A stretch of DNA of 7,637 nucleotides from Verrucomicrobiota bacterium (GTDB taxonomy: Bacteria; Verrucomicrobiota; Verrucomicrobiia; Limisphaerales; UBA1100): contig DQLO01000173.1 of NCBI GenBank assembly GCA_015660155.1, positions 1 to 7,637 of the forward strand. The letters are read 5' to 3'. The position numbers were made by a program, and so were the translations under genes. Under the pieces are notes generated by a model. The model saw only the letters and a list, made by a program, of their open reading frames with translations. It was not told the origin of the DNA and ran no database searches. Shown here piece after piece: positions 1 to 6,614 of the stretch (position 1 is its first letter; each line of letters starts with the position of its first letter).

Positions 1-51
1 GGCCTCCCCCCCGGCATCCTCGAACTCTTCAACCCCGGCGGAAAAAAATAA
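1..51 (+). CDS. C-terminal end of an unidentified upstream gene (partial)
   Basis: An open frame runs in from the left edge and stops at TAA (49-51), leaving 16 residues that read GLPPGILELFNPGGKK. It has no start in the window. The stop is followed at once by a hairpin with a short T run, as expected for a real gene end, and codon choice is GC-rich like the neighbours. The ending in lysines resembles the ends of the ThuA-like and WD40 genes here. The tail is too short to assign a family. Confidence 0.5.
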   Translation, partial: GLPPGILELFNPGGKK

Positions 52-56
52 TGCGC

Positions 57-75
57 AGGGCAACTCTGCCCTTTT
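57..75 (+). terminator. Possible intrinsic terminator of the upstream partial gene
   Basis: A perfect 6-bp inverted repeat, AGGGCA (57-62) and TGCCCT (67-72) with a 4-nt loop, runs into TTTT (72-75). It starts 6 nt after the stop codon of the partial gene. The stem and T run are short, so termination may be incomplete. Confidence 0.45.
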
Positions 76-86
76 GCATTTGTGGT

Positions 87-114
87 TTGCAGTCGGCCTT
101 TGAACGGCTAAAAT
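87..114 (+). promoter_or_regulatory. Weak sigma70-like promoter candidate for the ThuA-like gene
   Basis: TAAAAT (109-114) matches the -10 consensus at five of six positions. TTGCAG (87-92), 16 bp upstream, matches the -35 consensus at only three. Placed after the terminator hairpin, it would give a leader of roughly 20 nt. No convincing Shine-Dalgarno sequence precedes the ATG at 143. This is a consensus match by eye only. Confidence 0.25.
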
Positions 115-142
115 AACGGCGTTCCGAAATAAATCTCATTCC

Positions 143-1147
143 ATGAAAAATCTAATCGCACTCCTTTTCGCAATCACACTGATCGCACCCCAACTCCACG
201 CCCGACAGGATCACATCGTATACGAAGGCAAATCCGGCAACGGCAACGGAAAACATCTGGTTTTCCTGACCGGCGATGAGGAATACCGTGGCGAGGAAGG
301 CCTGCCGATGATGGCTAAGATTCTCAGCCAGCGTCACGGCTTCAAGTGTACCGTGCTCTTTTCATTGAATGACAAGGGCGAAATTGATCCCAATAACCAG
401 AAAAGCCTTACTCACCCGGAAGCGTTGGATACTGCTGATGCCATCATCATGCTGTTGCGTTTCCGCACTTGGGATGATGCAACCTACAAGCATTTTGACA
501 ATGCCTGCAATCGAGGCGTGCCGATCATCGGCCTACGCACCAGCACCCATGCTTTCCGAGGCAAACTCGGTGGCTTTGGCAAACGTGTGCTTGGCGAAGG
601 CTGGGTAAGTCACTGGGGCGGTCACAAACGCGAGGCCTGCCGCGGTGTGGTTGAGCCCTCCGAGAAGAATAACCCCATCTTCAATGGCGTCATCGATGTA
701 TTTGCTGACTCCGATGTTTACGAAGCTTACCCGGTTCAGGACGCAAAAATTCTCATGCGAGGCTTGGTGCTGGAAAATATGAAACCCGACTCAAAGCCCT
801 CCACCCGCACGAAGAAAAACCGTAAGCTTAAAAAAGTGTCCGGCATCAATGATCCTGCCATGCCCGTGGCTTGGACGCGCAACTACAAGTGGCCCTCAGG
901 TAAAACCAGCAAAATTTTCTGCTCCACCATGGGCGCGGCCACGGATCTGCAAAGCGAAGGGCTGCGCCGATTGATCGTCAATGCCGTCTACATCGGCCTT
1001 GAAATAGAGGTGCCAAAAAAGGCAAATGTGGACTACATGGATCCCTACAAGCCTCTCTTCTATGGTTTCAATAGTTTCCGCCGCGGCATCAAGCCCGCCG
1101 ATCACGCGCTTGGAAAAATTCTTCCGGCGGGGCAAAAGAAGAAATAG
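143..1147 (+). CDS. Secreted ThuA-like domain protein
   Basis: The 334-residue product belongs to the ThuA-like group, which has a class I glutamine-amidotransferase-like fold. ThuA is linked to trehalose utilisation in rhizobia, but the activity of the many PVC homologues is unknown. Residues 1-20 are a Sec signal peptide: charged MKN, a hydrophobic core, and a likely cut after LHA. The domain spans about 37-290. It starts with a beta strand leading into GDEEYRGEEG (44-53), followed by IIGLRTSTHAF (128-138), HWGGH (157-161) and the C-terminal core PVAWTRNY (241-248) to EGLRRLIVNAVYIGLE (272-287). The tail includes YKPLFYGFNSFRRG (302-315), which I associate with this subgroup. No cysteine occupies the nucleophile position (GLRTSTHAF), so glutaminase activity is not expected. 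A basic stretch lies at 222-231, and the protein ends in KKK. The gene stands alone, converges on the minus-strand operon and looks slightly less GC-rich than it. ATG 143 is chosen because it gives a complete signal peptide. Confidence 0.88.
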   Translation: MKNLIALLFAITLIAPQLHARQDHIVYEGKSGNGNGKHLVFLTGDEEYRGEEGLPMMAKILSQRHGFKCTVLFSLNDKGEIDPNNQKSLTHPEALDTADAIIMLLRFRTWDDATYKHFDNACNRGVPIIGLRTSTHAFRGKLGGFGKRVLGEGWVSHWGGHKREACRGVVEPSEKNNPIFNGVIDVFADSDVYEAYPVQDAKILMRGLVLENMKPDSKPSTRTKKNRKLKKVSGINDPAMPVAWTRNYKWPSGKTSKIFCSTMGAATDLQSEGLRRLIVNAVYIGLEIEVPKKANVDYMDPYKPLFYGFNSFRRGIKPADHALGKILPAGQKKK

Positions 1148-1155
1148 ACGAACCC

Positions 1156-1197
1156 AAGAAATAAAAAGGCTGCCCAGAGTAGCCTTTTTTATTTCTT
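1156..1197. terminator. Bidirectional intrinsic terminator between convergent genes
   Basis: Arms 1156-1171 and 1181-1197 form an inverted repeat of about 16 bp with a single unpaired T. The GC-rich core is GGCT/AGCC around a 9-nt loop, flanked by A5 on the left and T6 on the right. It can therefore terminate transcription in both directions. It lies 8 nt after the ThuA-like stop codon. On the other strand it overlaps the WD40 gene: that stop codon (1189-1191) lies inside the right arm. Confidence 0.88.
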
Positions 1198-2193
1198 TTT
1201 CGAATTAGACTTTTCTTCAAGTCTGCAAAGGGACACCTTGCGGTTCCAATGCGTGGCGGCGACTTGGATTCCGTCGGGATGCAGATCCATCCCGCGGGCG
1301 GTGTCCTGCATTTTGAATTTGTGAAAGGCTTTGTCCTCGCCCGCTTTCCAAAAAATCAAATACCCGCCGCTGCTGCCACCGGAACAGCCCATCACAAATC
1401 CATCCGGATGAATCACGTTACGCCAAATGACGCCTTTCACGCCGGTGGTGATGTGCTTCTTCAGCACCTTTTGGCTGTCCCATTCGAAGCGCAAAATGAT
1501 CGGTTCGTGCACTGCGCCCAGCGGATTCGTGCCCTTGTACAGCCCGCCGGCGATCAACTGTTTGCGATCCGCCGTGAGCGCGAGACTGCGCACGCCGCCA
1601 AAATGCACGCGTTGGCCGCTGTTGTAGGTGTGTAAATCTTTGGCGTCGAACTTGCGCACTTCCTTCGCTCCGGCCACATCCCACTGGCGGATTTGCCCCA
1701 TCAAATCCCCGCTGAGCAAATGCTTGCCGTCGGGATGAAACATCACCGAGTACACATCCAGTTCGTGCCCGATTAATTCAGCCACGGGTTTGCCGTCGGC
1801 CATGTTCCAAATTTTCACCACACGATCATTGCCGCCGCTGGCGAGCAACGCGCCGTCGGGGCTCACGGCGATGGCGCGAATCCAGCCCTTGTGCGCGGTG
1901 GCTTTGCGGATGGGCTCGGGCTTGTCCGCCGCCATCGGCCACCAAATGAGCGTGTCGTCAAAGCCACTGGTCACCAATGTTTTGCCGTCTTTGGAAAACG
2001 CCAACCCGCGCACCCACGAATCGTGTCCCTTGAAAATGACTTTGCTGCCGTCGGCAAGTTTCCAGCGAATGATGGCGCGATCCTCGGCGGTGGCAAAGAG
2101 ATATTGGCCCGATGGATCGAAGCGGCAATTGATCAACGGCGCGGTGTGCGTCAGTGACTTGGCGAGGTGAACCTGTTTCGCATCCGCCGCCAT
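1189..2193 (-). CDS. WD40-repeat beta-propeller protein, seven blades
   Basis: This 334-residue protein is essentially one WD40 propeller. Seven blades can be read, ending near RW (43-44), WW (84-85), IW (128-129), QWD (170-172), FEW (236-238), FW (281-282) and LCRL (322-325). Blades 2-4 show the classic start and turn: GHDSWVRGLAFSKDGKTL from 56, HKGWIRAIAVSPDGALLASG from 101, and GHELDVYSVMFHPDG from 142. No catalytic domain is present, so a scaffold role is likely; the partner is unknown. The ATG lies 4 nt after the DUF1501 stop, so the two are almost certainly translated from one mRNA. Homologues following DUF1501 genes in PVC bacteria often carry an N-terminal signal peptide, but this one starts MAADAKQVHL with no hydrophobic stretch, and the upstream frame offers none. 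The lysine-rich end (KSNSKKK) is encoded by the A-rich arm of the shared terminator. No clear Shine-Dalgarno is seen, which suggests translational coupling. Confidence 0.87.
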   Translation of the reverse strand: MAADAKQVHLAKSLTHTAPLINCRFDPSGQYLFATAEDRAIIRWKLADGSKVIFKGHDSWVRGLAFSKDGKTLVTSGFDDTLIWWPMAADKPEPIRKATAHKGWIRAIAVSPDGALLASGGNDRVVKIWNMADGKPVAELIGHELDVYSVMFHPDGKHLLSGDLMGQIRQWDVAGAKEVRKFDAKDLHTYNSGQRVHFGGVRSLALTADRKQLIAGGLYKGTNPLGAVHEPIILRFEWDSQKVLKKHITTGVKGVIWRNVIHPDGFVMGCSGGSSGGYLIFWKAGEDKAFHKFKMQDTARGMDLHPDGIQVAATHWNRKVSLCRLEEKSNSKKK

Positions 2194-2197
2194 TGCG

Positions 2198-3487
2198 TTA
2201 GGCCAGCAATTCTTTGATCGGCTCGAAGGCAGGATCCGCCAGCGGGATTTTTTGGCCGCCGATTTTGAAATTCCGGCGCGGGTTCAGCCCCAGCGCGCGC
2301 AGGTACGTGTGGAACAAATGCCCCGCGTCCACTTGGCCATCGCTCACGGCCGTGCCGTTTTTGTTGGTGGCACCGTGCACCGCGCCGCGCGCAATGCCCG
2401 CGCCGCCCATGCACACGCTCCACGCATTGCCCCAGTGATCGCGCCCGTAATATTTGTTGATGCGCGGCGTGCGGCCAAACTCGCTGAGCACCACGATGAG
2501 TGTGTGCTCCAGCAACCCGCGCGCGGCGAGATCCGCCACCAGCGTGGCAAACGGCGCATCGAATTCGCCGAGCTGTTCAAAATGAAAACTGAAATTCTCG
2601 TTGTGCGTGTCGTAGTTGCTGTGCGTCACTTGCACGTACGTGATGCCTTTTTCCACCAACCGCCGAGCCAACAGGCAGTGCTCGCCGAATTGCGTCTTAC
2701 CATAACGCTCGCGGTCCTTGTCCGATTCCTTGCTGAGATCAAACACATCGCGTTGGCGCATCAACTCCTGCGCTTGCTCGAAGCTCTGTACATAAGCGTC
2801 CGTCTCCGCCGTGCGACGGCGTTGCGCGAACCGATCGTTGGCTTGTTTGCGAAATTGATTTTGATTTTTTGCCGCCGCCTCGGTCACGTCCTTCGGGCGC
2901 TCGGTGTAGGCCGGCGGTTTGCCGCCTCCCAGCGAAATGCTTGCGTACTTGGGGCCGAGATAAGCCGCGTCGTTGTTGCGACCGCCACTGCCACCGCTAG
3001 TCACTTTGATGTGGCCGGGCAACGTGAGCGAATCATTATCCAACCCGCGCGCCACCACCGCGCCCAGCTCGGGATGCGTTTGGCCGGGCGTGCGATGCCG
3101 GCCGGTGAGCATCATATAAGTGCCCTTGCCGTGATCGCCATTGCGGGTGTTGATGCCGCGCGCGAGCGCAAGGTGATGCATCACCTTCGCCGTGTGCGGC
3201 AGCAGCTCGCTGATGCGGATGCCCGGCACGCTGGTGGGGATAGATCGGAACGGGCCGCCGGTGTCCGTGCCCGGTTTGGGATCCCAACTTTCGAGCTGGC
3301 TCAAGCCCCCGGCCATGCGCACCACGATGACGCGCTTTTGATCCTTCGTCATCTTGGCCACCGCCTCGGGCGTGGCAAACGCGCCGAGCCCGCCCAACAC
3401 CGCGCCCGCGCCAGTCGCCACCCCGCCGAGAAATTGTCGCCGGGCAATCAAGTGGTCTTCCGAACCGCAGGCATAATCACATTTCAT
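2198..3487 (-). CDS. DUF1501 family protein with Tat signal
   Basis: The 429-residue product is a full-length DUF1501 protein. The family is related to the alkaline phosphatase/sulfatase fold, but its activity is not established. The N-terminus has a twin-arginine signal: ARRQFLGG (residues 15-22) followed by a hydrophobic Gly/Ala-rich segment, with a probable cut near ATPEAVA. This implies export of a folded protein. Family motifs in order are GGLSQLESWDPKPGTDTGGP (60-79), NGDHGKGTYMMLTG (116-129), HSNYDTHNENF (289-299), LSEFGRTPR (334-342) and GRDHWGNAWS (348-357). The product ends ADPAFEPIKELLA, the usual family C-terminus. I chose ATG 3487 because AAAGGG lies 8 nt upstream and the twin arginines then sit near the start. 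A GTG at 3520 in the same frame would add 11 residues and has no such site. The gene lies between the DUF1549/DUF1553 and WD40 genes, the standard PVC arrangement. Confidence 0.92.
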   Translation of the reverse strand: MKCDYACGSEDHLIARRQFLGGVATGAGAVLGGLGAFATPEAVAKMTKDQKRVIVVRMAGGLSQLESWDPKPGTDTGGPFRSIPTSVPGIRISELLPHTAKVMHHLALARGINTRNGDHGKGTYMMLTGRHRTPGQTHPELGAVVARGLDNDSLTLPGHIKVTSGGSGGRNNDAAYLGPKYASISLGGGKPPAYTERPKDVTEAAAKNQNQFRKQANDRFAQRRRTAETDAYVQSFEQAQELMRQRDVFDLSKESDKDRERYGKTQFGEHCLLARRLVEKGITYVQVTHSNYDTHNENFSFHFEQLGEFDAPFATLVADLAARGLLEHTLIVVLSEFGRTPRINKYYGRDHWGNAWSVCMGGAGIARGAVHGATNKNGTAVSDGQVDAGHLFHTYLRALGLNPRRNFKIGGQKIPLADPAFEPIKELLA

Positions 3488-3495
3488 CGCTGTTT

Positions 3496-3502
3496 CCCTT
3501 TC
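3496..3502 (-). promoter_or_regulatory. Ribosome binding site fixing the DUF1501 start
   Basis: Read on the minus strand this is GAAAGGG, 8 nt upstream of ATG 3487. It is the best Shine-Dalgarno match in front of any gene in the window and decides for ATG 3487 over the GTG at 3520. Confidence 0.6.
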
Positions 3503-3570
3503 GTCAAATTGCCGGTTCACTTTATGACAAACCGCTGTCCGTTGGACGCCCCATCGTGCGGGCGCAATTC

Positions 3571-3595
3571 AAAAAATACATCCCTTTTGCGGGTG
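3571..3595 (-). terminator. Weak hairpin plus T run between the DUF1549/DUF1553 and DUF1501 genes
   Basis: On the minus strand, CACCC (3591-3595) can pair with GGGATG (3579-3584) with one bulged A around a 6-nt loop. Two bases later comes a run of six T (3571-3576). It lies 13 nt after the DUF1549/DUF1553 stop codon. Five base pairs are too few for strong termination. It may lower expression of the downstream DUF1501 and WD40 genes, or it may be chance. I found no clear promoter in the 121-nt spacer. Confidence 0.22.
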
Positions 3596-3608
3596 AATCC
3601 AAATGCCT

Positions 3609-6512
3609 CTAATGCCTGAACCGAAACTCTGTGGAAGTCATCAGGCCCCAGGCCATTTCGCGGATGGCGTTGGAGCGGTTTTCTTTTTGCGAGGCAAGGT
3701 GTTGTGCCACAGAGGTTGTCTCGGCGGGCGTAGGGCGGCGGGTGAGGATGGCAAGGTACAGCTCCTCGGCCAGCGCCTTGGGGTCGGTCAGTTTATTGAG
3801 CCGCCCCGTCAGCGCGCCCGTCCAACTTCGCACCGTGCCGCCGTTGGCGAAGTAAAGGGCTTGATCGGCGGTCGCGTAAAAATCCGTCTGCACCTCGCCC
3901 GCCGCGCCGCCGAAGAGTTTGATGAAAATTGCCGTGTTGCCTTTCAGCTTGTCGTAGATAAATTTTTCCACGTGCGCCGCGCGTGCCGCCACGCGCGCGG
4001 GGTCTTCTTTCGCGCCGTCCTTCAACGGATTCTTCTTTTTGAAATCCGCCACCGCCGCCGCGCGTTGAGCAGCCACTTGGCCGCTCGCCTCCAGCATACT
4101 CCAGCAAAGTTGTTCGGGCGTGAGATGCGTGAAACCGCCCACTCCAAAATTCCTTGCCCACCGACGGCCCAGTTTTTCCGTCGCCGAATCCACCGCCGCG
4201 CGGGCCTCGGTGGCGAGCGTTTGCGTGTCGGCCAACTTCGCGGCTAATTCCCGCGCGCGCTTTTGTGCCGCCGCCAACTTTGCCCCGGCGATCGTCACGG
4301 CACCTGTGGCGGAATCCAGTTTCGCCTTGGCGGTTTTTTCGATGGCGGCGCGGCCATTTGATTTTTGCTGTGCGATCGCCACATCCCGATCCATTACGCC
4401 CTGCAAAATTTTCAGCGTCGAAATAGCTTCCCGCGAGCGGGCGGCGGCATTGTTCACGGGCGCTTGCAGTTCGGTGACGGGGGCGAGGAATTGATTGGTG
4501 GCCAACGCAGCAATCTCGACTGCGAGCTTGGCGCTCGCCGTGGCGGCGGCCAAGGCGGCGGCGACGTTTTTTGCGTGGGTCTGTTTTTCAGAAAGCAATT
4601 TTTGCGCCGCGGCCAAAACTTGCACAGCGGCGGCGTGCTCCTTTTGCGCGGCCTCGCGCGGCAATCGCACCTTGGCCAATGCGGCACTGAGCGGGACGAG
4701 CGCGGCCTTGGCGGCGGCCCATGTTTTCGTGGCATCGTTCACCTTAGCGAGGGCGACGGCTTGGGCGGATTGCGATTGCGCAAGCACGACCATTGCCTGC
4801 GCGTCTTCCAATTGGCGAACCGCGAGGGCTTCGGCGTGCTTGGCGCGTTCGCGGACGCGGGCGGCGGCTTGCCATTCGCGGTCGAGCGACTGCACTTTAT
4901 TATCGAACACCGCCCATTTGGCGCGGGCGGCGTCACTGGTTTTTTGTGCGGCATTCAGTTTATCAGTTGCAGTCTTGGCGGCGGCGGTTTTGGTGGTGGT
5001 GTCCTTTTGCGCGGCGACAATCTCGGTGGCCAGCTTGGTGGTTTTGGCTTTGAACTTGGCGGAGAGGTCGGCCAATTCCTTGTCCTCCTTAAATTCATCG
5101 GCCACAGCTTTGGCTTGGACGGCGAGCGCGCCCACTTTTTTGTGCGCGGCTTGTTTGTCGGTCTGTTTTTTTTGCGCGGCGGCCAATGCCTTGGCGGCGG
5201 CATCGCTGGCTTTCTTGGCGGCGGTGACGGGCTTGAGGGTTTTGTCGAGAGCGCCCTGCGCGGTGAAGCGTTCGCCTCGGGCGATGGCGAGCGCCTCGTG
5301 CGCCTTGTCGAAGGTGGCCTGCGCGGCCTCGGTTTCGGCGCTCATTTTTTTCTGCTCGGCCTCCAGCGTGGCGATCGGGGTTGTGGATTTCATCCGTATT
5401 GGCAAATCGAATTGGCGTTGGTACGTCTGGGATAAAGCCAGCTCGCGCAGGAAAGCGCGCACATCAAATTTCATGGAGGCAAAGTCTTCCGCCAAAATTC
5501 CGAGCAACGCCGGATGCGACGCGGGATTGGCGGTGTGCAAACCGTCGCGCGGCTCCACCAGCGCGCGGCCCATCATTTGGCCCCACAAGCGGTTGGCGAT
5601 GTTGCGGCGGAAGTACGAGCTGGACGCGGCGTGTTTGGCGAGTTGGGCGCGGCGGCTGTACTTAGGAATGCCACGGACTTTTTTATTTTTTGGAATGGGT
5701 GCGACCTGCCATTCATCGCCGGGGGCAAAGAGGGGTTCGGGGATTTCAAAGCCAGCCGGGACACGCGGACGCATGCCGCCGGAGACATCGGTGAAGACGC
5801 TCTTGAATTTGGCCTCGCCACTGGCGCGCTCGGCGAGCACGGCGGGTTTCTTGGCGTTGGGCCGGAACACAAAGCTGCGACCCACAAAGGCATAAATCCC
5901 GTAGTAGTCGCGCTGATAATAATCGTCGATGTTCGGATGGTCGTGGCATTGGGCGCACTGGAGGTCCATGCCGAAAAATTTGCGGGCGAGGTCGCGGGTG
6001 ACGAGATTGGGCTCGGCTTCGCGATCAAGGATGAATTTTGCAGCGGCGTGCGGGATGCCGGTGCGGTTGCCGTCGGTGCCGATGATTTCGCCGGCCATCG
6101 CGTCCCACGGTTTGTTGGCGGCAAACGCATCGCGCAGATAACTGCGCCACGCGGGGGTCTTCACGTATTTATCCGCGCGGCGCTCCATCAGCATCACGTC
6201 GAACACCGTGGCCAAGTGCCGCGCGTATTCCGGCGAGGCGAGCAGGCGGTCGATGGCCTCGCGGCGTTTGGTGGGCGACTTGTTATCAATGAAATCGCGC
6301 GCCTCGGCGCTGGAGGGAATGCGGCCGGTGAGATCGAGATGCAGTCGGCGGATGAATTCGCCATCACTCGCCACGCCCGCCAGCGGGCCGACTTGCCCCG
6401 CCACCACGTGGCGATCGATGCGCACGTGCAAAGGCAACGCATCCGCCGCCGCCACGCATTGCGCGAAAAGCAGCGTCGTTACAAAAATCCATTGGCCTTT
6501 GCGCATTCCCAT
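3609..6512 (-). CDS. DUF1549/DUF1553 (PSCyt2/PSD1) protein with one CxxCH and a long coiled-coil insert
   Basis: This is a 967-residue exported protein of the PSCyt2/PSD1 group, whose function is unknown. Residues 1-23 form a Sec signal peptide with a probable cut after VAA. ATG codons at residues 1 and 3 are both possible starts. DUF1549 covers about 25-230, with FIRRLHLDLTGRIPS (53-67) and FGMDLQCAQCHDHPN (180-194). CAQCH (186-190) is a c-type heme attachment motif, so the protein probably binds one heme outside the cytoplasm. DUF1553 is split. Its first part (about 285-366) has FRRNIANRLWGQMMGRALVE and LALSQTYQR. Its second part (about 783-967) has LTPEQLCWSMLEASG, DQALYFANG, LYLAILTRRPT and ends WGLMTSTEFRFRH. 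Between them lies an Ala/Lys/Gln-rich helical insert of about 405 residues. Domain order and both ends are intact, so this is not a broken gene. It is the first gene of the DUF1501-WD40 operon. Its stop codon is TAG. Confidence 0.92.
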   Translation of the reverse strand: MGMRKGQWIFVTTLLFAQCVAAADALPLHVRIDRHVVAGQVGPLAGVASDGEFIRRLHLDLTGRIPSSAEARDFIDNKSPTKRREAIDRLLASPEYARHLATVFDVMLMERRADKYVKTPAWRSYLRDAFAANKPWDAMAGEIIGTDGNRTGIPHAAAKFILDREAEPNLVTRDLARKFFGMDLQCAQCHDHPNIDDYYQRDYYGIYAFVGRSFVFRPNAKKPAVLAERASGEAKFKSVFTDVSGGMRPRVPAGFEIPEPLFAPGDEWQVAPIPKNKKVRGIPKYSRRAQLAKHAASSSYFRRNIANRLWGQMMGRALVEPRDGLHTANPASHPALLGILAEDFASMKFDVRAFLRELALSQTYQRQFDLPIRMKSTTPIATLEAEQKKMSAETEAAQATFDKAHEALAIARGERFTAQGALDKTLKPVTAAKKASDAAAKALAAAQKKQTDKQAAHKKVGALAVQAKAVADEFKEDKELADLSAKFKAKTTKLATEIVAAQKDTTTKTAAAKTATDKLNAAQKTSDAARAKWAVFDNKVQSLDREWQAAARVRERAKHAEALAVRQLEDAQAMVVLAQSQSAQAVALAKVNDATKTWAAAKAALVPLSAALAKVRLPREAAQKEHAAAVQVLAAAQKLLSEKQTHAKNVAAALAAATASAKLAVEIAALATNQFLAPVTELQAPVNNAAARSREAISTLKILQGVMDRDVAIAQQKSNGRAAIEKTAKAKLDSATGAVTIAGAKLAAAQKRARELAAKLADTQTLATEARAAVDSATEKLGRRWARNFGVGGFTHLTPEQLCWSMLEASGQVAAQRAAAVADFKKKNPLKDGAKEDPARVAARAAHVEKFIYDKLKGNTAIFIKLFGGAAGEVQTDFYATADQALYFANGGTVRSWTGALTGRLNKLTDPKALAEELYLAILTRRPTPAETTSVAQHLASQKENRSNAIREMAWGLMTSTEFRFRH
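4167..5381 (-). other. Coiled-coil insert region inside the DUF1553 protein
   Basis: Residues 378-782 of the DUF1549/DUF1553 protein are dominated by Ala, Lys, Gln, Glu, Asp and Thr, with no cysteine. Hydrophobic residues, mostly Ala, Leu and Val, recur at roughly heptad spacing. Prolines at 428, 607, 618, 678 and 685 break it into about four helices (roughly 379-427, 429-606, 619-677 and 686-782), consistent with a folded-back helical bundle or stalk. The motif AAQK occurs six times (from residues 445, 500, 521, 621, 635 and 748), with two intervals of 21 and 14 residues. The composition drives long spurious open frames on the opposite strand. Confidence 0.8.
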
Positions 6513-6531
6513 TGGATTGCCGTTGGGCGTG

Positions 6532-6598
6532 GATATTCAAGAAGGTTTGGACATAGATGGGCAGGATTCGTTATCCTATGCATCGTGAATATCTGTGT
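6532..6598. repeat. Nested palindromic element in the spacer before the DUF1549/DUF1553 gene
   Basis: Perfect outer arms GATATTCA (6532-6539) and TGAATATC (6586-6593) enclose GATG (6556-6559) with CATC (6581-6584), and AGGAT (6563-6567) with ATCCT (6573-6577) around a 5-nt loop. A competing pairing joins ACATAGAT (6551-6558) to ATCTGTGT (6591-6598) with one G-T wobble. No T run follows on either strand, so it is not a standard intrinsic terminator. The pieces AGATGGGCAGGAT and ATCTGTGTTC resemble dispersed intergenic repeats I recall from Verrucomicrobiota and Planctomycetota genomes. It lies within the 102-nt spacer between the desaturase stop and the DUF1549/DUF1553 start, so it would be in the 3' or 5' untranslated region. 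Confidence 0.5.
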
Positions 6599-6614
6599 TC
6601 GAACCTGAGTGGTT

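Noticed and set aside
3456..3475. Cys pair near the DUF1501 N-terminus (CDYAC) as a heme or metal site
   Set aside because: The spacing is C-x3-C with no following His, and it precedes the Tat motif, so it would be removed with the signal peptide.
3488..3520. GTG start at 3520 for the DUF1501 protein
   Set aside because: It adds 11 charged residues before the Tat signal and lacks a ribosome binding site, whereas ATG 3487 has a good one at 3496-3502.
3547..3564. Inverted repeat CGCCC/GGGCG in the spacer before DUF1501
   Set aside because: It has only 5 bp with an 8-nt loop and no T run on either strand. This is expected by chance in GC-rich DNA.
2252..3619. Plus-strand open frame of 455 codons opposite the DUF1501 gene
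   Set aside because: It is the antisense of a clearly conserved gene in GC-rich DNA. The product is Arg/Ala/His-rich with no recognisable motif, and there is no ribosome binding site.
4365..5895. Two long plus-strand open frames (356 and 466 codons) opposite the coiled-coil region
   Set aside because: They reflect the repeated Ala and Lys codons of the minus-strand gene. The translations are Ala/Ser/Cys- or Gly-rich and low in complexity, and the sense frame has family motifs on both sides.
6453..6467. Possible lipobox (LFAQC) at the DUF1549/DUF1553 signal peptide
   Set aside because: Gln directly before the Cys does not fit the lipobox, which needs Gly, Ala or Ser there. An ordinary Sec cut after VAA is more likely.
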